From Diplodia intermedia (taxonomy: Eukaryota; Ascomycota; Dothideomycetes; Botryosphaeriales; Botryosphaeriaceae), in the NCBI GenBank assembly GCA_021495925.1, contig JAKEKT010000104.1:55897-119896 (forward strand): a stretch of 64,000 nt of DNA. The letters run 5' to 3'. The translations under genes were made by a program, and so were the position numbers. Shown piece by piece: positions 11,432 to 23,329 of the stretch. Position 1 is the stretch's first letter. Each line of letters starts with the position of its first letter. Below the pieces are notes generated by a model that did no database searches, was not told the DNA's origin, and saw only the letters and a list, made by a program, of their open reading frames with translations.

Positions 11432-13249
11432 ATGCCTCGGCGAAAGAGCGACAACGACGCCGCAGCAAAGGTCGTCGGCGCCGAGCTCGCCGCCGTCCTC
11501 CCCGCCGACCAACCGCCATGGTACCGGCAGCGCAACCTGCTGCGGCTGAACTTCTGCCTGATCTCGCTCATCCTCTTCTCCTCGGCCAACGGCTACGACG
11601 GCTCGCTCATGAACGGGCTGCAAGCACTGCCGCAGTGGAACGCCTTCATGCACACGCCAACCGGCGGCTGGCTCGGCTTCATCAACGCCGTGTCGTCCAT
11701 CGGATCCCTCTTCCAGTACCCCGTCGTCGCGTGGGCGGGCAACCGCTTCGGCCGCAAGCCGGGCGTGCTGGCCGGGTACGCCTTTCTGGCGTTGGGCGTG
11801 GTCCTGCAGACGGCGGCGCAGAACGTTGCCATGTTCATCCTGGGCCGGTTCTTCGTGGGCTGCGTGGGCGCCTGGTTCATGGTGACGGCGCCGCTGCTGA
11901 TCGCCGAGACGGCGTATCCCACGCACCGGGGCGTGCTGACGGCCATGTTCAACTGCGGGTGGTATGTGGGTAAGTGTTGTCCCCCTTCTCCAACCACCAC
12001 CACAACCCCCCCTTCCATCCGGCCTCTCCCCGTTTCCTAACGCAGAAAAACACCAGGCTCCACGCTCGCGGCCTGGGTCACCTTCGGCACCCAATCCGTC
12101 CCCGGCTCCTGGTCCTGGCGCATCCCGTCCCTGCTGCAAGCCGGCCTGCCCCTCCTCGCGCTGCCGGGCTACCTGCTCTGCCCCGAGTCGCCCCGCTGGC
12201 TGGCCTCGCGCGGCCGCACGGGCGACGCGCGCGCCTTCTTCGCCACCTACCACGCGCCATCCCCCCCATCCCCATCCCCATCCCCGTCCTCCCCCTCCAC
12301 CACCTCCTCCCCGTCGTCATCCTCCCCCCTCGTCGCCTTCGAGCTCGCCGAAATCCACCGCGCCCTCGCGCTGGAAACCGGCAGCAGCAGCAGCAACTCG
12401 TACGCGGCGATGCTGCGCACGCCGGGCAACCGGCGCCGCCTGCTCATCTCCGTCTCGCTCGGCGTCGCCGCGCAGTGGAGCGGGGTGGGCAACGTGTCGT
12501 ACTACCTGCCGGCGGTGCTCGCCACCGCCGGCGTGACGGCCGCGCGCGACCAGACGCTGCTCAACGGCTGCCTGCAGGCGTGGAACCTGGCGTGCGCGGC
12601 GTTCGCGGCCGCGTGGCTGGTGGACAGGGTCGGGCGGCGGCCGTTGTTTCTGTGGTCGAGCGGCGCGATGTTGGGGTGCTATGTGGCGATTGCGGCGTTG
12701 ACGGGGGTGTATGATGGGATTGGTGGGGGGGAGGGGAGGGGTGTCGGGACGGCGGTCGTGCCGGTGCTGTTTCTGTACTATGCGGCGTATGATGTGGCGT
12801 GGACGCCGCTGCTGGTCGCGTATCCGTGCGAGATCTGGCCGTTTGCGCTGAGGGCGCGTGGTGTTGCGGTGACGGTGGCGACGACGCAGGCGGCGATTCT
12901 GTTCAACACGCTGGTGAACCCCGTCGCGCTGGAGGCGATCGGCTGGCGGTATTATATCGTCTATGTGGTGTTGTTGGTGGGGATCGGGGCGACGTGTTAT
13001 TTCTTCTATCCCGAGACGAGGGGGTATTCGTTGGAGGAGATTGCGAGGGTGTTTGATGGGGAGGAGGGCGCGGGTGTGCCGGGGGGGTTGGCGGGTGGAG
13101 GGGGGGCGGATGATGGCGGCGGCTTGTGGCGCGAGGAGTCGGCCATGTCGGTGGTGGGGTCGTTAGAGAAGGCCGGGGCTGCGGTTGTGAGGGAGGATGT
13201 TGATGCTGATAACGGTGTGTTGACGCATCGGCGGACGCATAGTGTTTGA
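11432..13249 (+). CDS. MFS sugar transporter (hexose / lactose-permease type)
   Basis: Two exons, 11432-11969 and 12057-13249, 576 residues. The intron (87 nt, GTAAGT..CTAAC..CAG) uses the second AG after the branch point; the first would break the conserved STLAAWVTFGTQ. Sugar-porter signatures: NRFGRK in loop 2-3, PESPRWL before the central loop, DRVGRRPLF in loop 8-9 and PETRGYSLEEI after TM12. About 12 hydrophobic segments are expected in the plasma membrane. The central loop carries a Pro-Ser run (about 12265-12330) coded by CCATCC-type repeats, and the tail is Gly-rich. The substrate cannot be read from sequence; similarity is closest in style to the fungal lactose/hexose permease group. 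Confidence 0.88.
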
Positions 13250-16200
13250 CTAGTTGCGGGTTTTGCTTTTCATATTTCCGTAGTGTTTTCTGCATCTTTC
13301 TGGGCCGCGACCCAATCATATCTAAGGAGTCCACACCGGGCTACCAAGCATGTGTTCAACCCCTTTACCAGCAGGTCTGAGTGTTTCAATCGAGACTTTC
13401 TGGTCTAAGGCCGCCCTAGCTTCGCCTCTCCAATGTCAAGGCCTGCTTGCAGGAATGACTACAGGGTTAGAGGTGCGCCACAGAGGGCCCTGATTAGTTG
13501 GAAAAAGCTAACTTGTAGGTCGTCAATACTATATATTGGCTGTGTTAATGTTACATAGAGGCTAACATGCATTCACAGCTGACTCCAGGTTGTGAAGAAG
13601 AATTGCTCGACGAACGTAAAAGCCAGTCAGACGAGGTCAGGAATGAGCCTGAAAATTATACATCTGGGTGCAACCCCATCACGTGTCAATGGGCCAAGGT
13701 AAATTGTCGTTTTTCGACAGATTGTGCGATGGAAAGTACTGTATATTTCATTTCTGATAGATGAAGAGAAAATCCACAGCATCTATCTTTCTGTCGCATC
13801 TGCGATGTCTGCGCCAATGTAATACGAGTAGAAAAAAACCGGGGAGCCCATATTGCGGATCGAGCTTCCCTAAAAATGCGGCTGAGCCCGCATATTTGTC
13901 CTCCCAGCCGAAGCCTGTTTTATCCCTCGGGACGGGAAAGTCGAAAACTCGAAAATTCCAGTCATACTTTTTCGATTTGACTACTCCTGCCTCATGAGAT
14001 GGGCCAAGAGCAAGGCCAGTAGCAGCACATTTAGTGGGGGAGCGAGCCAGTGATCCCTGTTGACCATATGAGAAGTCCAAGTTTAAACATCCAAGACCTC
14101 ATTCGACCGATGCGGCCAAGTATAGCCCTCTCCCCGCGATCCGCCCCACCATCCCGCTCAGTGCTCCAACGGACCGCGCTCCCCGAGACTTCTTTTCAAC
14201 ATCAAAACATTCAAACATCCTCTCCGCTCCCTTCCAACCTCAACGCCAGCGAGAAAAGGCTGATAGAAACCCGCCACCATACCAATTTATTCAGCATCGT
14301 ACTTAAAAACGCATAGGCCAGCATTTCCCCTCCCTTTTCTCCACCATCCTCCGTCACCCGCCGGCGCCGCCATCGACAACCATTTCGCCGTGTGCGCGCG
14401 CACCTGGCCGGAGGAGCGTGTGCGCTATGCAGCTTAAAAGGACAAAAGCAGGTGGACTTGTCCAAAGCACATGGCCAGGGATACCTAAGCTGGCATGGCA
14501 TCCTGCGAAAACGACGACGACGACCCAAGTCGCGAAACTACCAGAAAAAAAAAAAAACCAGCATGACACAAATCTAACAAAACGCGCAAACCAACCGCCA
14601 AGCAACACTCGAGAGAGCATCCAGAACACAAAAGGCACAGACAAAGCAGACAGACAGCCGCATGCACACACGTCAGCATGTAGTCCCGTCCGTCCCAGCC
14701 CAGCCCAGCCCAGTCCAGTCCAGTCCATGCTTCACACAATTCAACGCATGATAAACCGCACACTACAGCGAACCTCCGAGGCCATGCCAAAAAGCATCAT
14801 CAGACAGTCGGAAGAGCGCACAGCGGCAAACGCGCAAGGCGACGTGATTGGCAGTTCCATGTACCCTGCCTGCTCCGGAGGTCGGTCCGCGACAACAACA
14901 AGCTGGCAGTGATGATGTGCGTGCATTCGGCAGCCTTATCATCATCATCACGAGGCCGACGAGAAAAAGTGCCCTTTCAGCGAAACACGTGTCTCACGCA
15001 GCAAGAGAAAACCGGAGATGCAAGGAGGAAAGAAAAAGTGGGGGACGCGCGCGCGTAGTGTGTACGTACGGTCGTGGCGGGTCGAGAGAGAGAAAAGAAA
15101 AAATAGATAAAAGTGATGCTCGAGCCAGCCGGTGGCGAACGACGACGACGACGGTCTGTGTGTTGCTGCATCTGCAGCTGCAGATGTCTATGTGAGCGGG
15201 GCGGACGGGTGGGACTGGACTTACTGGCGAAGATGGATTCGTTGCAAGAGAAGCGAGGAGACGGACGCTTTCGATGATGGGCGGTGGTCGAGAGGGAGAG
15301 AGAGAGAGGCGCAGCGCTTGCGAAGGATGTTGACCGGTCAAGTACGTGGCCTGCGCGGTGAGCATTGATCGACCCTTTCCACGGCCCCGTGCGATAGTTG
15401 CTTTTTCTGTCTACCCCACGAAGGCGTTTGGGCAGAAAGCAAAGTCGAGGTGGAAAGCGGTGAAAAGTTTGAAACCAGGTTGTCGAGGTGTTGTCGGAAG
15501 GAAGGGCGAGTATTGCACACCGGTGTCGAGGTGTGTGTGTGTGTCAACGCTGTTGGTCGAAAAACGGAGAGGCACACCGCAACAACTGCGCAGCAGATTA
15601 GTATCTTGGTTCAGGCGGTTGGGCAGCGGTGCATCGTGGTGAAGACTCACAAGTTGAGACGAGGGTGGGGCCGTTTCAAGCGGGGGAGGAAGAAAGAGGG
15701 ACGCGCGTGCGAAGATCATCCAAAGGTGCATGCCACCGCATTGATGAAGAAGTGAGCTCGAATGAGGGACGTCGGAGCAAGCAGTTGGTAGAAAGCGTGC
15801 AGGATCTCGTGCAACGTGGGCGCGTGCAGGAGCGGGATCTCGGAACGGCCTGAGCCAAGTCATCACCGCCCTCCTGGGGGGTGGTGCACCGCAGGGTGAT
15901 GTCACCCCTTGCAGACGCGAGATCTTTGCTTCTTCACACCCTTCCCAGATCATGCTGCATATTAGCGTCCCATGGCTGTCTCCGAGGTGCTGCAGGAACA
16001 CGCTCCTTCTCGAGGGGTCTTCCTTGGAGCGGACAGCAACCCATCGGACCGACCCGAAACTCAATGGAAGAGTCAGCGAAGCGCTGGAAACATCCGCGAC
16101 GTCCAAGTGCCGTTCCAAGTTTCGAGGCGTTTGCAGCATCGACGACCCTGATTGGCACGGCGCCCGGGTTCCCGCTGTAGGCGCCGCCAAGTGGACACTA

Positions 16201-16956
16201 TCCCCGAGATGCTCCGACTCGAGGCCCACCCCGGCTCCGAGCGTCTCGCTTGCGTTGCAGTATGAGGTAAGGAGCCGCCGGACAACACACTGGGCTAACC
16301 CGTGCTTGCCGAGCTAAATGCGGAGGTCCCTGGTGTTGCTGTTTGATCGGAGCCGATCCGACAAGTGACTCACTTGCCCCTGGATGATCTGCAGCGCTGT
16401 GAAGAGGGCCTGAGGTGAGCAATCTGGCAATTGCAAGATGATGGTTAGAGGCTGCACAGAGCAGGGTGCGTCTCACGAGGCGCGGAGATGCAGATGAGGT
16501 TTCATTCTGTAGAACTAGTTCTGTTGAACCAAAAGAAAATATGGAGCGGGCCGTAGACGGAAATCCAAAAATTCCTAAGCAATCTGAGGACGTCCAAATG
16601 GTATCATGGAAAGGTCATGGACCGAGATTCGGTCGTGAAGCGAATGGGGAAAGACGCTGTTACGCTGTCTTTCAGTGGCAGGCTTTGTTGCGCATCCAGG
16701 CGCAAAGCCAATCGGGTCGTGATAGTCGTGACATCGTGGAACTCTTTCGAGCCATCCTTCGTGCGCATCGGGTCTCATCGGGCTGGAAATGCCGAATTAC
16801 CGACTCCGATTGCCGACGACAGTAGAGGAGATGAGAGCTTGAGTCTCAGAAATAACTCCAGTCCGGGGTCGCGTCGGCGGTGGCGGGGATGGGCATCGTA
16901 GCAGGGCGCCTGGCCTTGCAGGGAGGAGGGGTTGGTGCAGACATGGCCGCAGGGAT
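13250..16956. other. Gene-poor interval with a dispersed repeat
   Basis: About 3.7 kb. The first part (13400-14000) is relatively AT-rich with no gene. 14773-15044 is a dispersed repeat (separate entry). GT and GA microsatellites occur at about 15290-15545. A 272-codon open frame on the minus strand (15411-16229) has no recognisable domain or gene-like composition and is not called. Confidence 0.55.
14773..15044 (+). repeat. Dispersed repeat, copy A
   Basis: About 270 bp that reappears inverted at 37258-37547. The best-conserved block is at about 14984-15020 (ACACGTGTCTCACGCAGC followed by AAGAGAAAACCGGAGATG). Other shared blocks are ACAGCGGCAA, CGTGATTGGCAG, CTCCGGAGGTCGGTCCGC and TTCGGCAGCCTTA, in the same order. 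Many differences are C/T or G/A. No coding capacity; family unknown. Confidence 0.75.
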
Positions 16957-17877
16957 TCAGCGGAAGCGACTGGTGGTGCGAGCCTTGGGCGAAAGGTAGA
17001 TGGCCTCGGCCTCCTCGGCAACGACCTCGAAGGTGATGTCGCCGGCCTTGCTGCTCTTGGCGGTGCGCGGCCTGGAGTGGATGGTGCCGGCGCAGGAGGT
17101 GCCGGAAGTGGACGAGACGGTTGAGCCAGCGCGCTTCGGGGCGCTCTTCTTGCTGCGCGACTTGAAGACGTCGTAGTCGCCCAGCGTGCAAGAGTCGGGG
17201 CGGTTCGAGTTGCACTCGAGAGCGTCGTCGCTCAGGTCGGTCATGACGGTCGAGGCAGAGTCGACCGACCAAGAGGTGCCCTGGGTTGCGTTGGAGGCAG
17301 ACGAGCTGGGACGCTCAGACCAAAGAGAAGAGGCGGAGCCCTTGGAGGAGAGAGTTGCGGTGCTCTTGGAGGATGGCGCATTGCTCTTCAGCGAGGCGAC
17401 GGAGCTCTTGGCGGACGGCGCAGTGGCCGTCGTCTTGGAAGAGACGGACAGATGCTTGGACGAGGTCTGAGACGACTTGGGAGAGGCGTGGCGGTGGGAT
17501 TGCTGCTGGGCCTTGCCGTAGAGGTTCTCCTCCTCGGCAATGCGGCGGAGGTCGTGCTGGTCGTCGTGGTCGGGAGGGAAATGCAGGGTAGCAAGGACCT
17601 GGGTCTTGGCCGAGGCAAAGGGCTTCGTCCACTGGCGCTCGTCCCATTGGTGTTCGGAGAAGCTGGGCCTGCGTTCTGCAGGAGCAGGTATGGCGGGGAG
17701 TGGTTTGGAGGGGGCTGCAGAGGCAGGCCTGGAGGGAAGGGCCTTGGAGGTGGCTGCAGAAGCGCGCTGCTTATGCATGGCAGACGTGGATGCAGACTGG
17801 GGAGCCTGGGGTTTGGTATTGGTGCGGAGTTTGGAGAACATGTTGGTACTTGTCGAGGGAGAGAGGCTCCGGGCCAT
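16957..17877 (-). CDS. Ser/Thr-rich protein of unknown function
   Basis: Single open frame of 306 residues starting at the ATG at 17877 (MARSLSPSTST). No family recognised. Residues 1-90 are Ser/Ala/Pro-rich with basic residues, then a more ordered stretch (SFSEHQWDERQW and a segment around LHFPPDHDDQHDL), then about 100 residues dominated by Ser, Lys, Ala and Thr (many SK and SS pairs), and a C-terminal segment ITFEVVAEEAEAIYLSP. It is highly charged and mostly disordered, with no signal peptide or membrane segment. Regular codon use and the conserved-looking ends support a real gene. Phosphorylated cytoplasmic or nuclear scaffold is one guess; there is no direct evidence. Confidence 0.7.
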   Translation of the reverse strand: MARSLSPSTSTNMFSKLRTNTKPQAPQSASTSAMHKQRASAATSKALPSRPASAAPSKPLPAIPAPAERRPSFSEHQWDERQWTKPFASAKTQVLATLHFPPDHDDQHDLRRIAEEENLYGKAQQQSHRHASPKSSQTSSKHLSVSSKTTATAPSAKSSVASLKSNAPSSKSTATLSSKGSASSLWSERPSSSASNATQGTSWSVDSASTVMTDLSDDALECNSNRPDSCTLGDYDVFKSRSKKSAPKRAGSTVSSTSGTSCAGTIHSRPRTAKSSKAGDITFEVVAEEAEAIYLSPKARTTSRFR

Positions 17878-19967
17878 GGTGATTTATCTCTGGAGAGCGA
17901 GCACTCGTGATGTCCGCTCTGAGAACGCGGTGAAAGCGCTGCTCCCCACTGCCGGTCGGCGCAGCACAGACGTTTGGAGTGGGCGTTCACCGCTACCGCC
18001 GCACGACCCTCACTATCGATAGCACGCCGTCTGTTTCGGGCAGCCTGTCGCGCGCTACACCCGCCAAAACTTGTCGCCCGGGCGGCGCAGTGTGGTGCCG
18101 CACGTGACGGCTGGTGTGCGTTCTGACGTGTCCTGAAGCTGGAGAGTCGGCTGCGCGCTGCGCCGGTTTGGGACTTGGTGAACAGTGCCAGCGCAACGGC
18201 CAAGTCGCCATGTCGTCGCAGCACTGGCTGCCCCGTCGCCAGCCCCATTGGTCGATGCGGCGCAGCGACTGTTGAGGAGCCGCTCGACCACGTTGCAGCG
18301 CGGCGCTGGAGTCGCATGCCCCGCGAGACGCCAGAGGTGTTGCACACCCTCACAGCCTCCCTCGCTGTCGCCAATGAGTGCCGCTGAGCTGGCGCGCACG
18401 TGAGCGGATCAACCATTGCCCGTGCCGACCCGGGTTGGGCTCCAGCGGCAGTCGCGCCCTCCTCGCAGCGCTTGCGGCGCCTTCCTCGAGTGGCCGGCGT
18501 TACCATCCACCATCACATAATCTCCGCCCCGCTCTGTCCCACTCCATGCACTCTGTTCCCTTCCAGCTGCTTCCGCAAGCGCTGCCGCGGCTCTGTCCGC
18601 TCTAGCCGCCGCCCGAGTAGCTTGTTGCGACGTGATCATTCATCAGCATCGCTAGCCTCGAACCACGCGCTATGCTCTTCGCAGCCAGCCTCCGCCAACC
18701 TCTCCATCCGAGCCTTCTTCCGCATTATCCGAGCTCACAACCATCTGCCTCTGCTCATGCGTCAGCCTCTCGCTTGCACTCTCAACGCTAATCTCGGTCT
18801 CACGATGAGTTGGCTCCCCCTCCTAAGGCACTTGTCCTCAACCGATCTATCGCTTGCCCGAATCTACCCGTGAAGCCGTCGTCATCACAGCCAACCATTA
18901 CGCATGACAGACTCTCTACCCTCTACCCTCTACTCTCTTACTCTCGACTCTCTACTCTCTACTCTATGCTATCTGATATCTGATATCTGATATCTGCCAC
19001 AGTCACTCATCTACCCCTCATGCTTTGCGTGTGTCGTGTGATGGCGGTTCAATGCTGCGGGGGCCAAAAGGTCAGTGCACTCAGCAGCTGCAATGCGGGC
19101 TTCCCAAAGTAGCTGCGGGGAGCTCCAGCCCAACGTCATCCACGACCGAATTCGAGCAGGCGCTCCACCCGAGCTGTTGAGCTCTCCAAACGGGCTAGCA
19201 GCAACAAACCTCAAACACCCTGATGGCTGTTTCCGACCCGACTCCACCCTCGGCATCTTCCCGTTGCGAAATCCGCTAAGGCCTGGGAGAAGCGCCGACG
19301 AACGCCAAGCTCGCCCCGGCCTCGTCCGATCCAACTTGATCCGTTCCGATCTATGGCCTTCGATCGTAGTTCTTCCAGAAAACAAGCAGGGAACCCCCTC
19401 GACGCTACTTTTGCTTGGCGGTAACCTCGCTCCTTCGCTGTTTCGAGCATCCCCCCTTGGTCATGCGAGCACCAACCCTCCACCCCTCCACCAACCGCTT
19501 GCTGCCGTCTTTTGATTAACGCCCAAGTTCAGCCATCGTGCCTTGGACTGGGTTCATGTCGCTTTTGTTCGCTTAGGAGATGAAAACTCGTGCCATTAGC
19601 TCGGCTCTGTAGGTCTAGATCTATGGCCTTAACGAAGCACATCGGACTTTGCTTTCAGAAGCTGCTTCGTCCCAGGGGTGATCCCTGAGATGCGAATAAC
19701 AGAAGCCGGAACTTGCCCTTTGGGGGCATGGAGTAAACAATATATTTACAACGGTCCGCCCAATCCCAATTCCGTACAGCAAGTCAAAGCTCACTGCAAT
19801 GTACCAATATGAGAGCGAAATGTTCCTTGACGACTTCTTAGCAAGCAAAGGCTATTTCCATCGTCTGAAGGTCATCTGCTTCTTCATAGGTAGCATGCTC
19901 ATCAGAGCAACTACATGTCGTTGTTTTTCTCAATCCCAAAATGCATCTCTTTCCGTCAGCAAGGCCC
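17878..19967. other. Gene-free interval upstream of the Ser-rich gene
   Basis: About 2.1 kb. It contains the Ser-rich gene promoter, a pyrimidine-rich tandem repeat at 18911-18997 and several short open frames without recognisable content. No gene called. Confidence 0.55.
18911..18997. repeat. Tandem repeat: CTCTAC-type units then TGATATC units
   Basis: Imperfect CTCTACC/CTCTACT units to about 18968 followed by three to four copies of a 7-bp TGATATC unit. Low-complexity tract in non-coding DNA. Confidence 0.8.
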
Positions 19968-21396
19968 TTAAAGAGCATACCTGAAATGCGGGTTTTCCAT
20001 CTGTACCATGCCAGCGCAAATGCACACGTGAAGAAAAAGAAGAAGAAGAAGAAGACGCCATTCAAGACTTATATCAGTCAAGTCCGACAACCCCTGCTCA
20101 ACGCTCTCTCTACTCGCGTGCTCACCGCCGTCCGGTCGACCATAAGCCCTATCGCGCTACAAGCACAACGAAGAACAGTCAGCACACACGCACACATACA
20201 ACCACGCCCAGCACCCCCAAGAAAGACAAGACAAAAAATCACAGCAGTCGTGATCACCCACCTTCCGATCCTCCGCCCTACAAACCGCCCAATACGCCCC
20301 CAAAACACCCGCCTGCACCGCAAAACACACAATCGTGGCCACGAACCCCTCCCGGTACCGCAGCGCCTCGCTGCCGAAAAACAGCTGCGGCCGGCCCAAC
20401 GACATTGCCCACGCAATACGCGACGAACAGACTCGCCATGACAAACGCCCTTCTTCGTCCTCCCCGCGACATTCGCCTGTATCAACCCCAACAAGTTGAG
20501 CACGTACGTCGCGCTGAGGCCGGGGAGGAGGTAGTACCCGACGAGGCGGCCATACCTATCAGAGCCGCCGCCGCCTGCCTCGCCCTCGCCTTCGCCCTCG
20601 GGGGTGGCGTACATGACGACGGTGCCCCCCAGCGCGACCGCAACGCCCCCCAGCATCAACGCCACGCGGGCACCCCCACCGCCACCCCCACCACCCCCCG
20701 TCGTGAACCGCCCCGCAAGCACCCCCGACGCGAGCAGCGCCAGCACCTGCACGCCGCCCGACGGCGTCCCCAACAGCGTCGTCCCCAGCGCGCTAAAGCC
20801 AAACCCCTCGACGATCAGCGGACCGAACGGCGACGACGCCGCGGTTGGGTACGTTGGATGCGACGGACCACTGAAGGATTGTGTCAACTCATTTGCTGTT
20901 TGGACCGCGCTCTCTCCACGGCGAACAGATGGCTTACATGATGAAGCTGCAGACCCGCGTGATGTGCAGCCGCTGGAAGAGGTAGTTGAGCGGGAACTCG
21001 GCGACGAGGTAGCCGAGGTAGAAAATGGTCGTCAGCCAAGAGTACTGGCTGCAGTGCAGGCCGACGTCCTGGCGCATGCCCCACAGGGCCGAGTAGGAGA
21101 TGGAGGACTTATCGAGGAATTGGATGAGGTAGGTGATCATGAGCGTTTTTTCTTTCGCGACAGCAGTGCCGCCGCCGCCGCCGCCACCCGTATGTGTTCG
21201 AGACGGGTGACTGTGGAAAACTGACTAGAGGCATTAGATGCAGGTCGATCTTCCATCGCACTGCCCGCTCCTCTTCTTCCATGTAGTCCAGCACTTCTCC
21301 CACCTCGGCGATGACGGCGACGCCGATGTCATCGGGAGATGGCTTCGCGTCCTGCTGCGCGACAATGCCCGAGTGCTTTTCCGTCTTCGTCTCCAT
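19968..21396 (-). pseudogene. Decayed MFS transporter of the allantoate permease (Dal5) family
   Basis: The 5' end is intact (ATG at 21396, then a segment with VRWKIDLHLMPL) and is followed by FLDKSSISYSALWGM...YLVAEFPLNYLFQRLHITR, a clear Dal5-family TM1-TM2 region ending at about 20934. Only about 60 nt later the family's TM7 region begins (VASNVPN, then FGPLIVEGFGFS), so roughly 200 residues are missing. Frame changes are needed at about 20830-20840, at 20448-20450 (extra G after GRTKK) and at 20388-20396 (extra GGCC-like tetranucleotide before QLFFG). The last intron has ATAAGT where GTAAGT is expected, before the terminal exon ending NPHFRYAL. Several independent lesions make sequencing error an unlikely sole cause. 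Divergent from the M20 hydrolase gene. Confidence 0.85.
20037..20055. repeat. (GAA)n microsatellite inside the pseudogene's last intron
   Basis: Five to six GAA units on the plus strand (CTT on the coding strand), forming the polypyrimidine part of the defective last intron of the permease pseudogene. Confidence 0.8.
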
Positions 21397-21794
21397 ACTG
21401 AAGAAGGCCGGGGAGGAGATCGCTGTGAGTCGTGGATCGAGCAGCGGACAACTGCGGGGATCTATGGAAATGGAGACTGCTCAGACCCGGGAAAGAGTAG
21501 CAAGGATCACACTTCAGCCACCTTTCATCGAGCCGGGAAGCGATCTTTCATTCAGCACGGCCTTATCGCAGACATCCCGAGGCCAAGTCGTGGGTGGGAG
21601 GTGGCCATTGGGTGCGAACGACAGGGGTATCGGGCGGCCCGGCCGACGTCCTTGTAGGTCAACCAGGACGTTACGACTCCGTATGACAATCATAAATTCA
21701 CCTTGCCGTATAACAAGACGACTTCCCCCGCATCTCCCAAGGCTTTTTCCTCCTGTTATCCAAAGCTGCCAAAAGATATATTCCCGAGAAGAAC
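21397..21794. promoter_or_regulatory. Divergent promoter: permease pseudogene / M20 hydrolase
   Basis: 398 bp between the two opposed start codons. No clear TATA box or CGG-triplet palindrome was identified by eye. Confidence 0.45.
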
Positions 21795-23190
21795 ATGTCC
21801 GAGTCCAAGCTCTCCCCCGACGTCGTCAAGCACATCTGCCAGACCATCGACGATGCCAGCGACGAGCTGCGGCGCCTGAACCTCGAAGTAAGCAACCACC
21901 ACCACCACCCCCAAGCACGCCGACACGTCAGTAACAGACGCACGTGCGCCGCCAGATCTACAACAACCCGGAGACCAAATACGAAGAGTTCAAGGCCTTC
22001 GAGCTGCTGACGAGCTGGTTCGAGCGCCAAGGCTGGACGGTGCAGCGCTCCGTCTACGACATCGAAACGGCCTTCGAGGCGCGCTTCACCGTCGGCGAGG
22101 GCGGGCGGACCGTAGCCTACAACGCCGAATACGGTACGTACGCTCCCACTCCACCCGACAACCCCCAAACCCACTCACTCACTCACTGACACCCCCATCC
22201 CTCCCCCCCGGCGCAGACGCCCTCCCCAAAATCGGCCACGCCTGCGGCCACAACCTCATCGCCACCAGCACGCTCGCGTCGGCGCTGGGCGCCGCCTCGG
22301 CGCTGCGCCGCACGCAGACGCGCGGGACCGTCCTCGTCGTCGGCACGCCGGCCGAGGAGACGGGGGGCGGCAAGTACTACATGGCGCAGCGGGGCTGCTG
22401 GCGCGACGCATCCGCGTGCCTGATGACGCACCCGATGCCGTCCTTTTCCACGCCGCTCTGCGCGACGAAGGCGTCGTGGAAGTTCCGGGCATCCTTCCAC
22501 GGCAAGGCGGCGCACGCGGCGGCGGCGCCGTGGGAGGGCCGCAACGCGTGCGACGCCATCGTCGGCGCGTACGAGGGGCTGGCGCGGCTGCGGCAGCATC
22601 TGGACAGCAGAAACGCGCGCGAGAGCGTGCAGGGCGTCATCCTGCGCGCGGGCGAGGCGCCCAACGTGGTGCCGGACCGCGCCGAGGGCGCGTTCAGCAT
22701 CCGCGCGCGCGACGCGGCGGGGCTGGCGGCGCTGCGGGAGCGGGTCGTGCCGGTGTTCGAGGGCGCGGCGGCGCAGGCCGGCTGCGGCGTCGAGCTGCGC
22801 TGGGACGCCGTGTACGAGGACGTGGTCACCAACGCGGCCATGGCGGAGAGGTACCGGCGCTTCATGCTGCGCGACCTGGGCGTGCCGCCCGCGGACATGG
22901 TGCCGCTGGACGAGGCGGCGGGGATGTACGAGCAGGACGGCAGCTCCGACATGGGCAACGTCACGTACGTGTGCCCCGGCATCCAGCCCATGTTCCGCAT
23001 CGACGCCGCCGGCCCGCCGCATACGCCGGCTTTTCAGGAGGCGGCGGGGACGGCGTTTGCGCACGGCGAGGCGCTGCGGGCGGGCAAGGCGAACGCGCTG
23101 GTCGGGTTCGAGGTGCTGGCGGACGACGCGTTCTATGGCCTTGTGCGCGCCGAGTGGGAGGACGCGATGGAGCGCGCGGGTAGGCGGTAG
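21795..23190 (+). CDS. Peptidase M20 family amidohydrolase (M20D / ACY1L2-like)
   Basis: Three exons, 21795-21887, 21956-22133 and 22217-23190, 414 residues. The first acceptor could also be 21937 (six extra residues), but splicing to 21956 gives the family-like LNLEIYNNPETKYEE. Metal-site motifs are present: AEYDALPKIGHACGHN, TPAEETGGGK, and HGKAAHA in the dimerisation domain; the late segment HTPAFQEAAGTAFAH also fits. Length is typical. Family role: zinc-dependent hydrolysis of N-acyl amino acids, dipeptides or similar amides in the cytosol (no signal peptide). Neighbours are a dead allantoate-permease-type transporter and a Zn2Cys6 regulator, which suggests a small catabolic cluster for an amide-containing nitrogen source (inference). 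Confidence 0.9.
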
Positions 23191-23329
23191 GTAGGCGGGC
23201 CAATGAGAGGTGCGTGTATGTAGGTACCTGGCTAGCGGCCGCCGGCCCGGCTGCCATAAAACCGACGGCAGCTGTCCCCTCCACGCTCCGCCTGCAACCC
23301 TTCCCTGCTGCCGCCCACGCTCGATCGCC

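Noticed and set aside
12057..12410. Alternative acceptor at 12045 in the MFS gene
   Set aside because: It follows the branch point too closely and shifts the frame out of the conserved transporter sequence.
15411..16229. 272-codon minus-strand frame
   Set aside because: Composition is not gene-like, no domain, no splice partners; probably chance in GC-rich DNA.
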